Source: Rhabdornis inornatus
Taxonomy: Eukaryota; Chordata; Aves; Passeriformes; Rhabdornithidae
Assembly: GCA_013397075.1 (NCBI GenBank)
Contig: VWZS01006760.1
Span: forward strand, 1 to 64,000
Direction of reading: 5' to 3'
DNA length: 64,000 bases
Program-made: the position numbers and the translations under genes
Notes under the pieces: model-generated
Database searches by the model: none
The model's input: the letters and a program-made list of their open reading frames with translations, nothing else
What the model was told of the DNA's origin: nothing
Part shown: one piece after another, positions 13,201 to 25,200 of the stretch
Layout: every line of letters begins with the position of its first letter
How positions within the stretch are numbered: position 1 is the stretch's first letter

Positions 13201-16200
13201 GTTTGACAACATAAGAAGGATTCAAATTTTGCCTCACATCTGGTTAGTTTAATTAAAAAGACAAAATGTGGCTCAAAGGAAAGCAAATTCCAAAGCAGCT
13301 GTCCAGCCTTATTTAGCTGGGGCTAAAAGCTAGGACAAATCTCTGGGTTTCACTCAGAAACCTCTAAGCTCTTCCATGCTCTTCCATGAGCTGTGCTGAT
13401 GCTTAGGTGAGACCCTACTTGGCAAAAAAACATCTGCAAACAGCCTCAGATTGAAGGACTCACTCAGGACAGTTCACACAGCTCTGGTGAGCCCCCATGA
13501 GAGCCTCTTTCAAATGCCCTCACATGGATCTGATTCAGTTCCACCACATTTTGCTTTCTCTAAAAAACCAAAATGTTTTTAACAGCAGGAGAAAGAGAGA
13601 AAATTGAGCTGCTCGAGCTGCAGGAGCGCTTTTCCTGAAGTGAGGAGTTTGAGCTGAGATAGCCATTTCTTAATACAACTTCTTGCTACAGCATCTTCCA
13701 CTCATTTTTTTTCTGGGAAGAACCAAAGTGTTTCTTTACAGTTAATGCTGGCTCCTCAAAAACAAGCCGAGAAGTTTCCTGGGGTTTTGTTTAGACTTCA
13801 GCACAACAAAGGCATGGTACAGCAAGAAATTTGTGTACCATATCCTTAAAAACCATATATCTCTGCCATGGCTGCTGCAGCACATCATCAAGACATCTCC
13901 ACCATCAGCAAAGCTAAAAATGTACCCTGGGGTGGGTATTCTCCATCACAAAAACTGGAGTGCTGAAGGGTGAGGATGTTCTCCTGCCAAACCCCTTCTC
14001 CTGGAACAGCCTGAGCAGCAGCCCAAGCTGAGGGCAGGCAGGTGTTACCTGGCCATCCGTGTACTCCAGCCACTGCAGGCCCAGGTTGGTGACGACCCTG
14101 GGTGTCCCATCATCCACAGGGAGGATGTCCACCTGGAAGCGCTGCGGTGCTGCGGTCACGACCTGGCAGTTCAGAGACACGGGGGTTACTCTGGGGGTCA
14201 GGGTCTCGCCATCACCTCACCAGTCTGGTCAGGGTCTCACCATCACCTCACTAGCCTGGCTCCCTCCAGCTCTGCTGGGGTGAGTTTGCACACACAGAGG
14301 GCAGGGAGGGGAAGGAGCGAAGGCATCACATAGCTGAGAACACTCAGCCCTGGCCTTCAGGGCTGACCTTCAGGGCAGCCACAGCAGCTCAGCAGCTCCC
14401 TATGCCATCCCCTGCCATCCTTATCCCTCCCTGACCTTCTTCCCGCCGTCCTGCACCACGAAGAGGGCGTTGGTGCCGTCGGTGACAGTGAAGGTGAAGC
14501 GGTCCCTGAGCGCGGTGCCGCCGCGGTGGCTGTAGGTGACGCGGTGCTGCTGGATGTCACCCATGGTGAAGGTGGTGGCCGGAACAGGGCGCTGCCCAGG
14601 GCTGCTACGCTCGAGCAGCCCGTGCCGGGGTGCCTGCACCACCCTGAACGTGATGGACTCCACCTGGGCTCAAACATGGAGGGACAAAGCTGGGGACATG
14701 ACAGGGACTCTGCCCAGGCAGCTTCCCTGTGCTGCTGTTCCCAACCAGGGCTAGTGCAGCACATTCCTGATTCCCCTGAGCCCTGCCACATCCTTATCCC
14801 TCTCCCAAGGTGAGGGATACAAAGCACGGCACATCCCACCCAACTACTGGTTCAGCTGGTCTGAGACAGCTCCCACCACTGTGACAGCTCCATGAGCACA
14901 AGAACAGCCCCCAGTCCTGCAGCCATTCTGGGCAATGTGTCCCTTGCCACTTCTGCCAGGGCAGAAGCAACAAAACTCTTTGGGGCAGGATTTTGACTGA
15001 GGCAGCCAGATCTCTTGCTGCAGGTAGAGCCAGTATTACACAGCTCAGCCTCTGGCCAGACCCAGGAAGAGGAGGAAGTGCCATTTTCATCCATGCTAAG
15101 CATAAACTCAGTGTCAAGGCCACAAGTCTTTAAACACAGGCCCATTCTCCCAAGAGCCCAGGTGTGCAGCAGAAGAGGGGAGGGAGGAGGACAGGGGGGT
15201 CCTGCCTTACCTCTGTGTCAGCATCTGTTGCTTTGAGCTCAAACTCGGTGATGGTTTTTCTCACCCCTTCCTGAACTGTCATCCCAAAGATTTGCACTAT
15301 GGGTAAGGAGTCATCCACGGGGTTTATGGTGATGTCAAATGTCTGGCTCACCTAGGACAGGAGGAAAGGCCTCTCTTGATGAATTCAGCCTTCCAAGAGT
15401 GCAACCTCATCACAAGAGCACAGCAATCCCCAGTTCATTTCATTTCAGCCTTGTCTGGTGAGTAAATCTGAGCTGCTAAGGCCAGATCACATGAACAGGA
15501 TCTTCTTTATCCCTCCCCACTAATTAATTCTCCCTCTTTCTATGATATTGGTGGACATCCACTTTCCCTCCCTCTCTCACTCCATTTTGGCCCTCTCCTC
15601 TGTGTGCAGCTATGCCTCTTCTCTTTCAGAAAGCAGGAAAAGGCATTTCTCCAGGGCCTGACTGTCATCACCACACCAAAACAAGCTGATCAAAGCTGAG
15701 CTCTGGGAGCAGTTGGCAAGCAGCTGAAAACCAGGCACTCAGATCTTGGTAAGCCAGCCCCACAAGGCCACATGGTAGGTGGCTCCCTGTTCCCTGCACA
15801 GGGCTTGCTCCCTGCCCTGAGGGATGTGGGAAATCTCACAGCAGGAGAAGGGGGAACAGCCACCTCTGCCCACAGCACATTCCTACTCGGGCAGAAGCCA
15901 GGCTGGGACTGACCTCATTTCTCCCATCAGACACAGAAAAGGTGAAGGCATCCCTGTACTTTTCTGTGTCACTGGTGTGGATGTACTGGATGCTGCCAGA
16001 GGCCAAGTCTGCCTGGCTGAAGGAACTAATTCTTGTCCCTGGAAAATGAACAACAGGGGGAAACGTGCATCAGAGAGAGCAAAGTAGGGGAAAACTACAG
16101 GAAGCAGGACATATGTAGCCATAAGAACTCAGTTTTGGCTGGTTCTGATCCAAGTCAGGCTGCCCCATGAACCTCAGCTGAGCCAGGGATTTAGCTGGCA

Positions 16201-19200
16201 CAGAGCCTCCTAAAACCTCCTTCTCCAAAAGAAGTCCAGGCTTCTTCTGACCTCATTCTGTTGGGAGTGTGGCTCCCTGGGCAGAGGGGGAGAGAAGCTG
16301 GGAGAAAAACGGTCCATGTAACACTTGGATTGTCACTGCTGGGCAGGACCAACCCAAGCATGGCATCACTAAGGATGAGCTAAAGGCCTCCTGGCCTCAC
16401 AGCACTTTTCCAAAATGCCTTCCAAGTGTCTGTTCTCTCTGCCCCTTCTTGTACCCCTGCATTTAGTACAAAGTCCCTTTTTCAGCAGTGATTTATAGTG
16501 ACATCTTTACAGGCCATTAGGTGTGACACAACCACAGAAAAGTACCTGAGAAGCATTTTAAAAAGCACATGAGCTTTTAAATCTGGTTGCTATATTCAAC
16601 AGTTTTAGTACTGTTATCAACAAACAGCCTGACAAGAAGTTTCCATCAATATTTCACACTAAATGGCTGCTGGCAAGTGATGGCCACCCTACAAAAGACA
16701 CCAGAATCTGATTTAAATAAATGAGCCAAAATGGAATAATCAGCTAATATTTCCTCAGAGCTCATTAGCTGTAAAACTTTGGGTTATCTTTTCAACACTT
16801 CAGTACTCTCTCCTTAGGTAGAGAGGTCATTTAGGTAATTTAAATCGTGATTACAACTACTTCTCAGTCTGTGACTCTGTAGCTTTATTAGTCCCTCACA
16901 GACATGAAAAAACACAGAAATCAGAATCATCATCAGATTTTAAATAACAGGAGGAATAAAGTCCTTAATTCAAGTCTCCAAAGTACAAGATTAACTGGTT
17001 AGTTTGCAATTTTGACAAAAATACCGCAAGTTTTTAATTTACTCTCAGCAGGGAGTAGTTTGCTTACTATAACTCATTCATTATTCCTGCCCTTTCAACA
17101 CGTTTTTGGTGAGAAGATGAGGCAAACCACACACTCAAACTGAGCTGTACAGGGACTGGCTGCATCTTGAAAACACACAGCAGATATTTCCACTTTAATC
17201 TCCTGTTAATGAGAAATCTAAAGCTAAGAAGAAATATAATCTTAGATGAGTATAATAAAATCAGAAGAGCGTATTATATGACACCACAGATCTAGATTAA
17301 TTCATCAGAGAGGGGCCAGCACACTCACAGTGTCAGCAGGCATGAGAGGCAGCTCTGAAATTCAGATCACATGAGCAGGGGTGACCAACCCCCCTCACTG
17401 AACAACCAGAGCTCATTATCCAGCACAACCACCACAGCCCAACACTGCTTCCTGATAAACTTGGTGGACAGTTCCAAAGCACAGCTAGGGAAAGAGGCTG
17501 GGTTTTAGGGATCAAGGGATGTACTGGCCAAGAGGGGGACAGAAAGCAAGCTGTGTGTTCACCAAGATGGGCTGTTTCCAAGGACATTAAGGGATGGATT
17601 CTTTGGGGCACTGTGCTGTTCACAGCAAAGGCCAAAGGTTTTGGCAGAAGCAGCAGTAGGGCCATAAATTGGCCCAGAGGCTGAATAAATCCTCAGCTGG
17701 GATTATTGGCCTCCACTCACCTTATTCCCCAGCATTCTGGGCTAATGGCCTTTTGATTTCTAACAGGAATCAGAATTCTGTGCTGCTGCCTCTGGGCATG
17801 TTTTTCCTGCAGTGAATGTTTAGGGCTCAAAAGCCTCCTCAAAAGCAGGGTTTTGCTGCTCTGAGGGGCCAACACCTCCCTGCTCACCTGGGGAGGCCAT
17901 GTGCTCCAGATGCCCCAGCTGTGGCTGCCGGGTGACCTTGTACTGCAGTTGGGAGGCCTGGCTGTCCTGGTCAGTGGCCGAGAGCTGGAGGGTCGTGATT
18001 GTCTTTGCTGAGTTCTCATCCAACACCAGCCCCTTGTTAGTGATGATGGAGGGGGGAAGTCTGTCCTCTGGAAAGGTTAGACACGAAGCTGAGTTAGGAG
18101 ACAGTCACACTCTTTCCCTTGGGTGCTTGTGTTCAAGAAAAAGACAACACACACACAAATATCTTGATTATTCCAAAACAGGAACTTTGGGCCTTGCTGT
18201 TAATCAGGGATGGTAACATTACAATGTCTTAAAGACAATCTAAACAGTAAGAAGATATTAAGGGGCATTTCTCTACCTTTTCAGTGAGTTTGTGAGAAGC
18301 CAAAGAATGAACCCTTACATCTGCAAAACCTCCCCATGCCCCTCACTTCAAAGCCCTTTGAACTGACAGCACATCAAAACTGCAGCTCAAGAATGACGTT
18401 TTGCCTTGCAGTTCATGTGGGATGGGAACCTGTGAGCAGTCCTGAGCTCTGCAGCAAAGATAACATAACTTCAGCACTACATTTTACCTATTACATGGAT
18501 GTAAAAAACCTGGTCTGTCAGTTTGTTGCCATCTGCATCCATCACATCAAAGGTGAAGGGGAAGTTTCCGCTGGGATCCCCTTTCCTGTGGCTGTACACC
18601 ACATGCCCTGGAGAGAGGAACAGCAGAAAAGAGATGCTTTATTACAGGCTGCAGCAGTTAATTCTTACTTTGGAAGCAGGCTGGCACCATCAGCTGAGGC
18701 TCTTAGGGCTTGACAGAGCTCCTGGATTTGGGTTTCATTACTTTCTCTCTTTATTCTTTTTCTCCTGTTGAGAGAGACTTTTTAACATATGTTTAATGAC
18801 AAATGGTTCTGCTCTAACTTAACAACCTGCCCTTACTTCTTTCCCTCTCCCTTCCCTACTCAGCTCATTGTTCCCCTTTCATAAAGATCACAGAATCATG
18901 GAACATCTTGAACTGGAAAGGACCCATAAGAACCAACAGGTCCAACTCCTTGCTCCTCACAGGACTACCTAAACCAGCCTTGGTTTATATACTTGCTGCG
19001 ACTACCTAAAATCCAGCACTCTCACCTTTGTTTATATCAGCCTGGGTGAAACTTTTGAGGGGTCCTTTGGCAGAGATTTGGACTGGACTATCATTTGTGG
19101 TCAGCTGCAGCAGGCCCCTGCTGGGGTCCCTCCTCAGGACAAACCTGATGGCTGTGTCCCCTGAGTGAGCAGCTGCTGCTTTCAGGTGCTGAGCCGTGAG

Positions 19201-22200
19201 CCGAGCTGCAGAGCCTGCACCAGAGAAAGCAAACCCACATCAGCTTCAGCCAGCCCAGTAAAGCAACTGGTTTATGCTGGACCACCCAGCAGCACCAAGC
19301 AATGCCACTCTCATCCCTGTGCCCATACCAGCTGGCAGCTGCAGGTCCCTGTTGACAGCTACCGTGGGTGGCTGCTTGCTCAGCTGCTCCATGGAGAATT
19401 CCAGCCTCCCTGCCTGCGTGTAGAGCCCGTCGGTGAGGGAGAAGCCAAGCTCATCTGTCTGTGCTGTGGCACCGCTCCGAGTGTAAACGATCAGCTCATC
19501 CAGAATGTCCTGGTAGGTGAAGGAGGAGCCCCTGGACAGCACCTGTCCCTGCTCCAGGGCCTCTGCTGCGCTCTGCCTTCTGCGGAGCTGGCCTGGCAAA
19601 CAGCAGAGGGATCAGCACAGCCTGCTGGGGACAGAGCCTCCGCCTGGCACCCTGCCCGGCTTGGGCACTGCACACGTGCCACCTGCCAGCAGGGACCGGG
19701 GGAACACAAACACAGGCACTGCCCCCTCCTGCTCTGCAGCAAAGAGCAAGGGACAACTCGCCAAGAACAGGGCAATCCTGGTCCAAACTGTGCTTTATCC
19801 CACATGCCAGGCTCCCCTCTCCCAGCAGGAGCTCTTACACACACACAGTGCAGACAGACAGACACTGACCAGAAAGACTCCCTGTGCCTCACGCCCCGGC
19901 CTGTCAGGACATACCATGCTCAGGACTGTGGCTCACCACGATGACCAGCTCGCTGCTCTGGGTGTCCAGGTCCTGCAGGCTGAGGGAGGCGTTGGTGACA
20001 AGCACGGCTGAGCCCTCCTGCACCCGCACGGGCTCCAGCACCATCCTCGGGGGCTCGTCGTTCTGCCGCTGCACAGAGGCAGAAAAAGGAAAATGAACAC
20101 AGGGAAAGACCCACCCCAGTGAAACACAAACACACAGATGACTGGTCCCTCCAAATCTATCCAGCATTATGGCTGCTTCCAAGAGGGAGGAGACACCAGA
20201 GCAGTAAGCCCTGGGGAAGAGGCTACAATGCACAATTGTCCTTGGGCATCACATCCTCTGTGCTAGGAGAAGCAATCTCCCTTTAATCCCCTTCCCACAT
20301 ACTAAAAAGGAAGGAGTAAAGCTTGCCCTTGAGAAGTGTTTGTGTGAAAGGAGAGGGCTCTGACAGCTGCCATACCTGGATTGTGATGTTGATGCTCTGC
20401 ACCTCTGACTGGCTGAAGCCATCACTCACATAGAAGCTGAAAACATCACTTGTGGGCTCAATGCTTTCATGGACACTCTGGAAGTAGTAAATGCTCTTCT
20501 CCAAGACATCTTGAAGGGAAAAGGATGCATCTGTGGTCCCTGCCGACTCACTCTGCGGGCCAAAGCTCTCACCTGCAAACCAGAATATCACTGGTGAAAG
20601 GATGCTCGAGTGGCTGATAAAACTCCACATAAACCCAGCAGGGTGAGGGGAAGAAAGGCACATTGTGAAGGCTGTACAAGGAGGGATGTTCCTTTCTACA
20701 ACTTGGCTTCCCATACCTTGTAGCCTTTGAGGGAAGAAACATGAGCTGTGTTAGAGTGGGCACTGGGGAAGCTGCAGTTTTAGATGCAGCACAAGTGATC
20801 CCCTCCATGGGATATGACAGATGTGATCCTCTTAGGAGCACAAACCAGCCAGGAAGAAGAAGGGAGAGAGAGCCCAGCAGCTTACCTGTCCTGGTGTTTT
20901 CAATGTAGCCATACACAGGCAGAGTGACCATGGTGACCCTCAGGTCCTCCTTGGCAGCAGTATCATAATCAGCAGTGAAGTGGTGATGAGCCAGCAGCAG
21001 GACCCTGCCTCCCTCATCCACCTGGAAAGCAACAGTACACAACACAAATCCTTACTGAGTGAGGCTGCCTCTGTAGAAGAGCTCTGGAGCGCTGTCCCAT
21101 CCTCCCCTAGGTCTGCTAATCAGGAATTCAGCAGGGAGGTGAGGTGGGATGGGAAGAACAAAGCCTGCTTGGCCTCCAAGAGGAGCCTGTGAGTTCTTTA
21201 TCAGGGCAGGAAGGGAACTGGCAGAGTCACAGTGACCTCTCAGAAAGCAAGACCTGCATTTCTTGTTGTAAGGCAAGGGAGGGGGGATGCAAAGCTAGAA
21301 AGGAGGGAGATAACTTCCAAAGGCTTTGATAAGGAGTGTGGAATGCTCTGTGTCAGTCCAAAGCACCTGGTGCCTTCAGACTTGTCTTCTGCTCATCTCT
21401 TACACACAGGCTGGTGAAATTAGGAATTAAATACTGAGTAGGGATAAATCTGATTTGCTCCACTGGTAGCAAGAAGACACCCTAGGGACAAGCAGCTCCT
21501 GACTGGAACAGATACAAACAGATGAGATTCAGTGATGCAGATGGACTGTCAGTCTCCTCTGGCCTCCAAAGGATTTGTTCCCCCTTCGCATGGCACAGGC
21601 AACACTACATTTTATTCAGTGCTTTCCCCCCAGTCCAGAAAAACCGTTCAGTTGTTCCCTCCTAAGCCATTCCTGTGCCCAGTGTCCTGGGCAGGCACTC
21701 ACAGTGACATGGTCAGCAAAGGCCATGAGTGCAGGCGCTGCCAGGGCAGATGTGATAGTGATGGTGAACATTTGTCTGTCCAGCCTGTTGTTGTCAGCAT
21801 CCAGGACTGAGAAGTGGAAGATGTCAGTAATGGGCTGATTGCTGGTCTCAAACGTGGTGGAGTAGCTGTGGAATCAGGACACAGGGAGTTAGGGAGCATC
21901 ACTGACCCCCAGCCAGAGAGGTGGTGTCTCAGCTCCCAACCCTCCTTCACATTCATTCCCAGAATTCCTTCAAGTAGCCCAGAGATCCCTGGGGAAAAGC
22001 CCACTGAGCTTTTAACTGGTATGGCTTGAAGGAGAATGGTGCTCTTTGCTACCTGATCCTCTGGTTGTTGATGTCTTCCATGGTGAAATTATAAACCTTG
22101 GAAAGCTCTTCATTGGACATCCTTAGGAGGGTTCCATAGGCTGGCAGAGATATCAGCTGGATTCTGATCTCTGAGTCAGGAGAGTTGTTGTCCTAAGCAT

Positions 22201-25200
22201 GAAGAAACAAACCAAATCAAAACAGGGTAAAATCAGCCATTGCTTTGTTCCACTAAAAATGGAAGGAAGAGTAAGTGTTTTATAGGGAATTATACCTGCC
22301 TAGCTGGGTCAGACCCACAGATGAATATTAAATGAAGCTCTGCTGATGAGAAGAGAGTCAAGAGGGTTGACATTTTCAAAATATACCACGAAATGTATTT
22401 TCATTTTCTCTCAGCTCAGAAGGGCTTTCTCTATGTCCTGGTATCACATTAACACAGTCTCCCAGACATAAACCTGGTATTTTCATTTTCAAAGTGCTTC
22501 ACACTGAACTAAAAGCTGACTTTGTCTCTTTTCAACCACATTAAGCACAACCACACTACGGTATCACAACTCAGATGTCATCTTTCTTAGAAGAGTTTTG
22601 TTAGGTGGTTGAAAAATAAGAGGCAGAGCCAAAATCAACACATGCTGAGAATATGGGTCAGGAATGAAAGCCTCTTTTCCTTATCTGTCCTCTTATTCAG
22701 ATTAAACCTGAGCAGATCCCTTGTCAGCCTTCCTCCTTAAGAGGAGGACAGGACAGGTTCCAGACTGATCCCTTGAAAAAAAAAAAAATTCCCAATCACG
22801 TGTCTGACAGCCAGCCTCTCTCAGCTCAGGTCTCTCCAGCCTCACAGCTGTACTGCCATCTCTCCTCGCTCAGGAGGGTGCTACATCATCTGAAGGGAGT
22901 ACAGAGCTTTCCTGGCAATGTCACCAGCAGGATAACTCTTTTGCACAGCACACAAGCCCTAGGACTAACTCAAGCTACCAAGCTCTGCAGCATTTTGGGG
23001 TTGTTTAATCCTTCCCCCTTCCAATCTGCCCAGAAAAAGAACAAGGCGATTTTGGAAGGTGGGTGAGGGGGCTGAAATCTTCAAGAGATTAACACTTAGC
23101 AAATCCATGTGCTTTATTAGCAAGTCTGTTTGATAGAAAAATCTGGGATTAACTAGGTTCTCATGTTTAGCATGGCAGTTCACCTCTGTTATAGTCAAAT
23201 GGGGATAACCTTAAATCCCTGTGGGATGAAAGAGTCTGTCATCCCCTTTTTGGCAGCAGCCAAAACTTGAGCTCTCTACCCAGAATCCACACAGACAGCA
23301 GAGAGGTGTTTGGGGGATAAGGAAAGGGAGGCTGGCAGCATTCCCTGGGTTTAGAAACAGATGCAAACCCACCGTGTAAGCGAGGTGCTGTCGGGAGAGG
23401 GTCACAGAGCCTTTGCTGGCCACGGTGACAGCCAACAAGCAGCCTGGGGCCAGCTGTGGGCCGTGGGTATCCAGCTGGGACACGTCCACCCTCAGCACCG
23501 TGCTGACTGTGGTGACACCGTCGGTGACAGAGATTTCCATGCTGTCCTCTGCTGCTGCTGAGCCATCGTGCACGTACTGCAGAGCATTCCGAGTGACGTC
23601 CTCGTAGGTGAAGGTGTCGCCTTCCCAGGGGGGAGACACACGAGTCAGAAAGACTCTGTTCACAGCAGGCACCCAACTTAAAAGACCTTCATCAAGAACT
23701 AAACTGGCATTTAATCCCATCCTGCCAGGCCTGTGAGTTATGAGGACACTTATTAAGGAGCTGGCGGGGCAGAGGAAAAGCTGTGACCTTCCCAGTTCTA
23801 GGGACACAGTGACCCCTTGTGATTCTCAAGGAGAGTACCAACCCTCCTTTTCTTCCCAGCTCTTTCATGAGCTGCCAGCTAGATAAGGCTTCCCTATGGA
23901 TGCATCCTTATCTGCCAGGGCCATCTGTCTCCTCCTGCCCAGGTAACCCACCCAAGCTGATAAACCTCTCTCCTGCATTGAGGGAAACTCTTACTCCACT
24001 CACCTGCTCTCATGAGCTCCTGCACATCTGCGCTGTACTTGAGCACAATGCCATGATGGGGAGGTTTCACCAGCTCAAAGAAAAGACCCTCAGGAGCTGT
24101 ATCCGTGTCACTTACAGCCAACTGGATCCCTGTGCCAGGGAAACAGAGCATAGCTTGTGTGAATGGAGCCAAAAAAAATTGTAATTCAGTCCGTACAATT
24201 CTGGAGCTGCCCTAGCCCAAGAGCTACGAGTTTCATGGAGACAGTTTGTCCCCTGATGATGCTCAGGCTGTATCAGGGAATTCTCTCCTAGAGTGGCTCT
24301 CAAGTGACCCCCAGGTAAGTGAACCTGGGCCTGCTGGCAGCGAGCTGAGCCCCACAGCCTGCCCCATGCACCCCACTCACCGATGGTGGCTCTGCCCCCC
24401 TGGCTGACCTCCAGGAACGGAGCTGCGATCTGGAAGACCGGCGGCTGCTGCTCGGCAGAGAGCAGGTGGATGACAAACACCATCTCCGGGGTCGTGTGCT
24501 CCCCACCAGACACTAGGCACAGACAGAAACCACACCTGAGTGCAGGGGTGGGTCTGCAGGGACTCCTCACCTGGGAGATTCACCTGTCTGTACAAAAATC
24601 CCCATCCCACATCGCTGACCCATCTCCCACCTTCCCAGGCAGCACCTTGGTCTGTGGACATACACATGCACTTCACACAGGCCAGGAGCATTGATCTCTG
24701 CCCCTAACTCAGAACATGGACTTCTCCTTGCTGGTGGAAGCCAGAAAGCACATGGAAACAGAAGGATGTGTCAAACAGGCAAGCAGCTTATCTGTGGCAA
24801 TTTAATTGCAGAAATGTCTCTGCGTTGTATTAAAAAAAAAAAATGAGAGCGTAAAACTCCTTGTTCACACTGGGAGGACAACAGGAATGAATCAGGCTCT
24901 TAGGACTGATTCCAGGCAGCCAGTGGAAAAAGATGTCTCTAGCAAGCTGCAGCTCAGCTTCTGTAAAACACTGCTGGGAACCAGACAAATTAATATTCCC
25001 CAGGCACATGCATTTCCAGAAATCCCTACTGAGCACCTACAGGTGTGCCTGCAGCAGCACAAAGGAGTAACAGGCAATGGGAGGGGCAAAAGAAGGATGA
25101 AAATTACTCTGGCCAGGAAAGAACAAGTGGTTCACATACCTGTGAATCGGAAGTTCACTGACTCTGGCAGACCTGGCAGGACAAACACAAGCACAGAGTG

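Noticed and set aside
19165..19944. 259-residue plus-strand open frame
   Set aside because: It crosses FRAS1 exons and introns on the opposite strand. Its length comes from GC-rich coding sequence, and it has no domain signal.
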